Of a stretch of DNA of 43,446 nt, positions 39,625 through 43,446 are shown piece after piece. Location of the stretch: the NCBI GenBank assembly GCA_016783145.1, contig JADHXD010000022.1, positions 1-43,446 on the forward strand, in the 5' to 3' direction. The translations under genes and the position numbers were made by a program. A model generated the notes under the pieces. The model was not told the DNA's origin. It did not search any database and saw only the letters and a list, made by a program, of their open reading frames with translations. Source of the stretch: Anaerolineae bacterium (GTDB lineage: Bacteria; Chloroflexota; Anaerolineae; JAFGEY01). How positions within the stretch are numbered: position 1 is the first letter of the stretch; every line of letters begins with the position of its first letter.

Positions 39625-40182
39625 TTACAGGTCAGCGCCCTGCCTGCCTCGCCGGATCCCTTTCCACGCAGCGACGACAGCCAGGGTGATGATCGCCCCT
39701 ACGGCCGCTTCGGGTAAGCCATTGGCGACGACGATCGCGGGCAGAGCGGCCCATGGCAGGTGCCCGAGCAGGCCGATCATGCCCAGGACCAACACGGTGT
39801 TGGTCAGGCTGCCCACAATGCCCGAAACCACCAGCGCCAGCACCTCGCTGACCCCTTTCAGCGCACGGTAGACCAGCCAGGCGAACGGCCCGATAAAGAG
39901 CCGCGGCAGGATGGACAGCAGTGGGTTGACAAACCACACGTCTCCTGGGCTTGTGGGGGCGATTGCGCCCTGGATCAGGCTGAACAGCCCGAACAGAAAG
40001 CCAATGATCAGGCCCACGATCGGCCCTTCCAGGACCGCACCGATGATCACCGGGATGTGCATGATGGTGATGGACAGCCCGAAAATCCCGGTGATGAATC
40101 CCAAGTGAGTGGCCCCAAGCAGGATGGCGATGGCGCTCATCACTCCGGCGACGACGATCTTGCGCGTAGTAAAGCTCTTCAT
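39625..40182 (-). CDS. ECF transporter substrate-binding S component, probably for pantothenate
   Basis: The 185-residue, very hydrophobic protein has about six transmembrane segments and the ECF S-component type N-terminus (TTRKIVVAGVMSAIAILLG) with Ala-rich helix 1, which docks on EcfT. The FNPLLSILPR-like segment (VNPLLSILPRLFIGP, about 86) is typical of vitamin S components. The neighbour coaX suggests pantothenate as substrate; this is inference. AAAGGAGA precedes the ATG. Confidence 0.85.
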   Translation of the reverse strand: MKSFTTRKIVVAGVMSAIAILLGATHLGFITGIFGLSITIMHIPVIIGAVLEGPIVGLIIGFLFGLFSLIQGAIAPTSPGDVWFVNPLLSILPRLFIGPFAWLVYRALKGVSEVLALVVSGIVGSLTNTVLVLGMIGLLGHLPWAALPAIVVANGLPEAAVGAIITLAVVAAWKGIRRGRQGADL

Positions 40183-40244
40183 GGTTGTCTCCTTTCGCTA
40201 CTGTACTGTCTTTGTTCTCTGTGTTCTCAGAGTTTATCCACTCC

Positions 40245-40277
40245 AGACCTCCGAAGTCTGCCAGACTTCGGAGGTCT
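40245..40277. repeat. Near-perfect 16-bp palindrome between ecfT and the S gene
   Basis: AGACCTCCGAAGTCTG and its exact complement are separated by one base. The transcript would fold a very stable hairpin inside the operon. There is no T-run on either side, so it is a repeat or RNA-processing hairpin rather than an ordinary terminator. Confidence 0.75.
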
Positions 40278-40317
40278 CTCTCTCAAAGCAGTGCCTGTAT
40301 CCTATAAAGCTGCGTGC

Positions 40318-41184
40318 TCACCCGAACAGCCCCTGCCACAGGCGGCCGTCCAGGTTCAACCGTGCGGCGGCGATGAGCGCAGCGACCAGCAAAGCCACGA
40401 TCAGGACGGCCATTCCATCCTTCCAGCTAGCCTGCAGGTGGACCAGGTGGGTACGACCCTGTCCGCCCATGTAGCAGCGCGCCTCCATGGCCATCACCAG
40501 CGTCTCTGCGCGCCGCAGTGCGGTCACAAAGAGGGGGATGAGCAGGGGGAGCATGTGCCGCGCGCGCTTGAGAGGGTTCATACGCCCATACCCGAGGTCT
40601 GCTCCCCGCGAGGCCTGAGCCTTGGCGATGCGCTCCGCCTCCAGGGCCATGATGGGCACGAAACGCAGGGCGATGACGAGCGTCAGCGCGAACTCGTGAG
40701 CGGGCAGGCCGATCCTCCCTAAAGGTCGCAGCAAGTGCTCGACACCGTGCGTTATCTCTGTCGTGCTGGTGGACAGGGAAACGAGGCTGATGCCCAGGAT
40801 CAGGACGACAAAGCGCGCCAGGGCGATAGTAGCCGACAGCAGGTCGGTGGGAGTGATGATCAGCCACCGCCACTGCCACAGCACCGGCCCCACGTCATTC
40901 TGGGGAATGGTAAAGACCTGCAGCACCGCCAGGAAAACGAGAAAGGGCCAGGTTGGGCGCAGGCCCCGCGCTGCGTAGCGGAGCGGGATGCGAGCCAGGG
41001 CCAGGCTCCCCACTACCGCCGCCAGGGTCCCAACCAGTCCTGTCAGGCTGGTGGTGATCACGACTCCAGCCAAAAAGAGCGCGGCAATGACCAACTTGGC
41101 CCTTGGGTCCAAGAGATGGACCGGGGAACCGGTGGGCAGGTACTGCCCGATGGTCACGTTGCGCAGGTACTCGAATTCGCTCAA
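40318..41184 (-). CDS. ecfT: ECF transporter transmembrane component EcfT
   Basis: The 288-residue membrane protein couples the ATPases to the S component. It starts HLLDPRAKLVIAALF (about 24), has several helices and the two coupling motifs with Ala/Ser-Arg: QASRGADLGYGR (about 194-205) and EARCYMGG (about 239-246). It starts at a TTG that overlaps the TGA of ecfA2 (TTGA), with AGAGGA upstream. Confidence 0.92.
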   Translation of the reverse strand: MSEFEYLRNVTIGQYLPTGSPVHLLDPRAKLVIAALFLAGVVITTSLTGLVGTLAAVVGSLALARIPLRYAARGLRPTWPFLVFLAVLQVFTIPQNDVGPVLWQWRWLIITPTDLLSATIALARFVVLILGISLVSLSTSTTEITHGVEHLLRPLGRIGLPAHEFALTLVIALRFVPIMALEAERIAKAQASRGADLGYGRMNPLKRARHMLPLLIPLFVTALRRAETLVMAMEARCYMGGQGRTHLVHLQASWKDGMAVLIVALLVAALIAAARLNLDGRLWQGLFG

Positions 41185-42119
41185 CTTGGGTCCTCTTGAG
41201 GCGTTCCGCCGGCGTTTCCGACACAGGCAAGCTGGCTCGGATCTTTGCCTGCCCAGCGCCTAGTCTCAGAGAGCGCCTGCAGGATCGCGCTCTCTGCTTC
41301 GTCCAGGGTCAGGACGCTCTGCTGTATGTCCAGGCCGCGCGCAGCGAGCGAAAACGTGATCTCTACTGGCGCCGGCACGTCCAACCCCAACGCGCGGAGA
41401 CGATCGACCTGGGCAAAGACCTCACGCGTGGGTCCGTGCAGTGCGACCCGTCCCTCCTCGAGAACGTAAACCCGGTCCGCCAGCGCAGCTACGTCGTCCA
41501 TGTTGTGGGAGGCGATCGCCAACGCCATGCCCTGTTCGTGGAGACCGGACAGCCGGGCCAGGAGTTCCTCACGGGCGCACGGGTCGAGCCCGGCAGTGGG
41601 TTCGTCCAGGAGAAGCACACGGGGACGCATCGCCAGCACGCCAGCCAGACCGACCCTGCGCCGCTCCCCACCGCTCAGCGTGGAGGTCAGCCGGTCTACG
41701 TAGTGCTCAAAGTCCAGTCCTACCAGATCCATCGCCCACCGGACGCGCTCGCGCAGCTCTGGCCTCGACAGCCCCATCCGTCGAGGCCCGTAGGCCACGT
41801 CATCCCCTACGTACTGCTCAAAGACCTGGTCTTCAGGCCGTTGGAAGACCAGGCCGACCGCACGGCGTATCTGCCGTAGATCGGTGGCCGGGTCGCTCAG
41901 GTCGTGGCCGAGCACGCTCACGCGGCCTGCCTGGGGGCGCAGCAGCCCGTTCATATGCTGTAGAAGGGTGGACTTGCCAGAGCCAGTCGCCCCAATGAAG
42001 GCGACGACCTGTTCCCGGTTGACGTGCACGTCCACGCCGCGCAGCGAGACCTGTGCCAGTGGCGTCCCGGCCAGGTAAGTGTGGCGTAACCCGCGGGCCT
42101 CAATCATCGGCATCGTCAT
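41181..42119 (-). CDS. ecfA2: ECF transporter ATPase EcfA2
   Basis: The 312-residue ABC ATPase has Walker A GATGSGKST (about 45), a Q-loop (FQRPEDQVFE), signature LSGGERRRVG, Walker B VLLLDEPTAGLD and H-loop ASHNMDD. A C-terminal extension follows. ATG 42119 is chosen over 42143: GGAGG is seven bases before it and it overlaps the ecfA1 stop (ATGA), so it is translationally coupled. Confidence 0.92.
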   Translation of the reverse strand: MTMPMIEARGLRHTYLAGTPLAQVSLRGVDVHVNREQVVAFIGATGSGKSTLLQHMNGLLRPQAGRVSVLGHDLSDPATDLRQIRRAVGLVFQRPEDQVFEQYVGDDVAYGPRRMGLSRPELRERVRWAMDLVGLDFEHYVDRLTSTLSGGERRRVGLAGVLAMRPRVLLLDEPTAGLDPCAREELLARLSGLHEQGMALAIASHNMDDVAALADRVYVLEEGRVALHGPTREVFAQVDRLRALGLDVPAPVEITFSLAARGLDIQQSVLTLDEAESAILQALSETRRWAGKDPSQLACVGNAGGTPQEDPS

Positions 42120-42964
42120 GCCAGTGCCTCCGCCCTCGCGCACGCGATGAGGGCCTCGGCCAGCTCGTCGGCGGTCAGCAGCGCCGGGGACAGGCTTGGC
42201 CAGTACGGCCGCAGGCGCTGGCCCAGCTCGGTCGCCGGAGGGGGCATCAACCCCAAGGAGGGCAGCATCTCCGATGCAAAGACCCGATCAGGCCGGCCGT
42301 CCAACGCGATGCGCCCCTGGTGCAGGGCGATCACCCGCTCCGCGCGCGCGGCTTCGGTCATCGAGTGGGTGACGGAGAGGATCGTCAACCCAGCGTGATG
42401 CAGGTCATCCAGGATGCACAGCACGTCTCGACGCCCCGCAGGATCAAGCATCGACGTGGCTTCGTCGCATACCAGGCAGCGGGGACCCATGGCGAGCACG
42501 CCGGCAATGGCGATCCGCTGCTGCTGCCCGGCAGAGAGCAGATGAGGTGGGCGGTGGCGAGCGTGCCACATCCCCACCCGCTCCAACGCCGAGCGAACCA
42601 CCCCGGAAAGCTCCTCGTGGGGCACAGAAAGGTTCTCGGGCCCAAAGGCGACGTCCTCCTCTACGACAGTGGCTACGATCTGGTCGGCAGGGGACTGAAA
42701 GACCATACCCACAGCAGCGCGAATGGTCCGCAGCGCGCTCGGATCGCGCGTGTTGTGACCATTCACCCACACATCGCCGCTGGTGGGCAAGAGCAAGGCG
42801 TTCAGGTGCCGGGCCAGGGTTGTCTTGCCCGATCCATTGGCGCCGACAATGGCCACATACTCACCGGCCTCGATCTCGAGGTCGATGCCACACAGGGCGG
42901 GAACGGGATCACGCCCCGGAGGGGTATAGGTGTGCGTCAGGTCGTCGATGCGGACAAAGGACAA
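42116..42964 (-). CDS. ecfA1: ECF transporter ATPase EcfA1
   Basis: The 282-residue ABC ATPase has Walker A GANGSGKTT (about 42), Q-loop FQSPADQIVA, signature LLSAGQQQRIAI (LSAGQ rather than LSGGQ), Walker B CLVCDEATSMLD and H-loop VTHSMTE. It is the first gene of the ECF/coaX operon. The start is a TTG, with AGGAG nine bases away, inside the arm of a long hairpin. The weak start codon plus a hidden Shine-Dalgarno suggest that translation is held low and controlled. Confidence 0.9.
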   Translation of the reverse strand: MSFVRIDDLTHTYTPPGRDPVPALCGIDLEIEAGEYVAIVGANGSGKTTLARHLNALLLPTSGDVWVNGHNTRDPSALRTIRAAVGMVFQSPADQIVATVVEEDVAFGPENLSVPHEELSGVVRSALERVGMWHARHRPPHLLSAGQQQRIAIAGVLAMGPRCLVCDEATSMLDPAGRRDVLCILDDLHHAGLTILSVTHSMTEAARAERVIALHQGRIALDGRPDRVFASEMLPSLGLMPPPATELGQRLRPYWPSLSPALLTADELAEALIACARAEALA

Positions 42965-42970
42965 AGGAAC

Positions 42971-43011
42971 ACGCTCCTCGTCGCGAGGAACACGGGCGCG
43001 ACAAGGAGCGT
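42971..43011 (-). promoter_or_regulatory. Shine-Dalgarno-sequestering hairpin in the ecfA1 leader
   Basis: In the transcript ACGCTCCTTGTCGCG pairs with CGCGACGAGGAGCGT (15 pairs including one G-U), leaving an 11-base loop. The second arm contains the AGGAG (42974-42978) that serves the TTG start at 42964. This could be the expression platform of a riboswitch or another RNA switch; no known aptamer was recognised in the rest of the leader. Confidence 0.7.
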
Positions 43012-43145
43012 CAGAGGGCCGTCACAGCCGGGTAGAACAGGCTCGTACACACGGGTCTGGACGTCTCGGTCGCGCGTGATCCAAGCGTCTGGCGGGTCGT
43101 TCGCTGCGCTCACAGCCGGAACAATGCCGGTCTATGGTAGATCGT

Positions 43146-43174
43146 ATTGTACTATGTTTTCCCGGAATGCACAA
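43146..43174 (-). promoter_or_regulatory. Promoter of the ECF/coaX operon
   Basis: On the minus strand TTGTGC (43169-43174) and TACAAT (43146-43151) are 17 bases apart. The leader would be about 175 nt. Confidence 0.65.
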
Positions 43175-43194
43175 GAGCCACTTGGCCTCCTGGT

Positions 43195-43314
43195 ACGGCT
43201 GTTGCAAAGTCCGAGGAGGGCGCATCCCCCGATGCGCCCGGCTTACTGGCGCACCGTGCCGCATCGGGGGATGCGGCACTCCCCAGTCAAGTCAAGCGAC
43301 AATGCAACAGCCGT
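43195..43314. mobile_element. 120-bp REPIN/MITE-like element, copy 1
   Basis: The ends are the inverted repeats ACGGCTGTTGCA and TGCAACAGCCGT. Inside are two hairpins, GGGCGCATC-cccc-GATGCGCCC and GTGCCGCATC-gggg-GATGCGGCAC, whose cores are reverse complements of each other. The right copy (43327-43446) is identical. GGCCTCCTGGT precedes each copy. It encodes nothing. Confidence 0.83.
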
Positions 43315-43326
43315 AGGCCTCCTGGT

Positions 43327-43446
43327 ACGGCTGTTGCAAAGTCCGAGGAGGGCGCATCCCCCGATGCGCCCGGCTTACTGGCGCACCGTGCCGCATCGGG
43401 GGATGCGGCACTCCCCAGTCAAGTCAAGCGACAATGCAACAGCCGT
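43327..43446. mobile_element. 120-bp REPIN/MITE-like element, copy 2 (ends at window edge)
   Basis: This is identical in all 120 bases to 43195-43314 and separated from it by 12 bases containing the same GGCCTCCTGGT that precedes copy 1. More copies may lie outside the window. Confidence 0.83.

Noticed and set aside
43195-43446. A CRISPR array at the window end
   Set aside because: There are only two 120-bp identical units with terminal inverted repeats and no spacers of variable sequence.

Overview
The window is GC-rich, densely packed bacterial chromosome with no phage, plasmid or CRISPR signature. The gene set fits a Chloroflexota-like bacterium (Anaerolineae or a relative): a bactofilin, a DUF4446 protein, a GH116/GH127/GH29 glycan toolkit, several uroporphyrinogen-decarboxylase-like proteins and an ECF vitamin transporter. 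The phylum is an inference from gene content. Many upstream regions carry a readable housekeeping promoter of the form TTGnnn-17-TAyAAT, and TTG or GTG start codons are common.

Layout. 1-3041 (minus): an unknown partial gene, a sugar isomerase/epimerase-like TIM barrel, a dTDP-glucose pyrophosphorylase and an enolase-superfamily dehydratase. 3159-3536: a 378-bp inverted-repeat element (MITE-like), then a membrane-tethered GT2. 4696-7298 (minus): a dTDP-rhamnose reductase operon with two GT2 enzymes. 7410-10209 (minus): a receiver-histidine kinase and a GT39-like membrane glycosyltransferase whose C-terminus looks frameshifted. 10497-16686 (plus): a run of six genes ending at a clear terminator: a triple-thioredoxin/CcdA fusion, an alanyl-tRNA editing protein, a metallo-beta-lactamase-fold protein lacking its HxHxDH motif, a TPR membrane protein, DUF4446 and bactofilin. 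16774-18842 (minus): a cellulose-synthase-like GT2 and a cold shock protein with a consensus promoter and a structured leader. 19141-19518: a second copy of the 378-bp element, then an alpha-L-fucosidase.

20989-29742 is more mosaic. It holds two paralogous zinc-finger (anti-sigma-like) proteins, only one of them beside an ECF sigma factor; a uroporphyrinogen-decarboxylase-like protein; a 5'-truncated pirin; an FAD/ferredoxin oxidoreductase pair; a nitroreductase; an internally deleted FAD oxidoreductase; and oligoendopeptidase F. 29773-36470 (minus) is a carbohydrate operon of Gfo/Idh/MocA oxidoreductase, GH127, GH116 and another uroporphyrinogen-decarboxylase-like protein. It is divergent from a Cys-type sulfatase (37287-38750), with hairpin-rich degenerate repeats between them.

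38847-42964 (minus) is a vitamin-uptake operon of two ECF ATPases, EcfT, an S component and type III pantothenate kinase. Together they suggest pantothenate import followed by phosphorylation. Its leader can fold a long hairpin that buries the first Shine-Dalgarno sequence. The window ends in two identical, tandem 120-bp elements with terminal inverted repeats and two internal mirrored hairpins (REPIN/MITE-like).

The strongest candidates for something undescribed are the 378-bp element pair, each copy sitting exactly 14 bp upstream of a gene's -35 box in the same orientation; the Shine-Dalgarno-sequestering leader of the ECF operon; the triple-Trx/CcdA fusion; and the tandem 120-bp double-hairpin elements. 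All positions and motifs come from reading the sequence; no database search or folding program was run.
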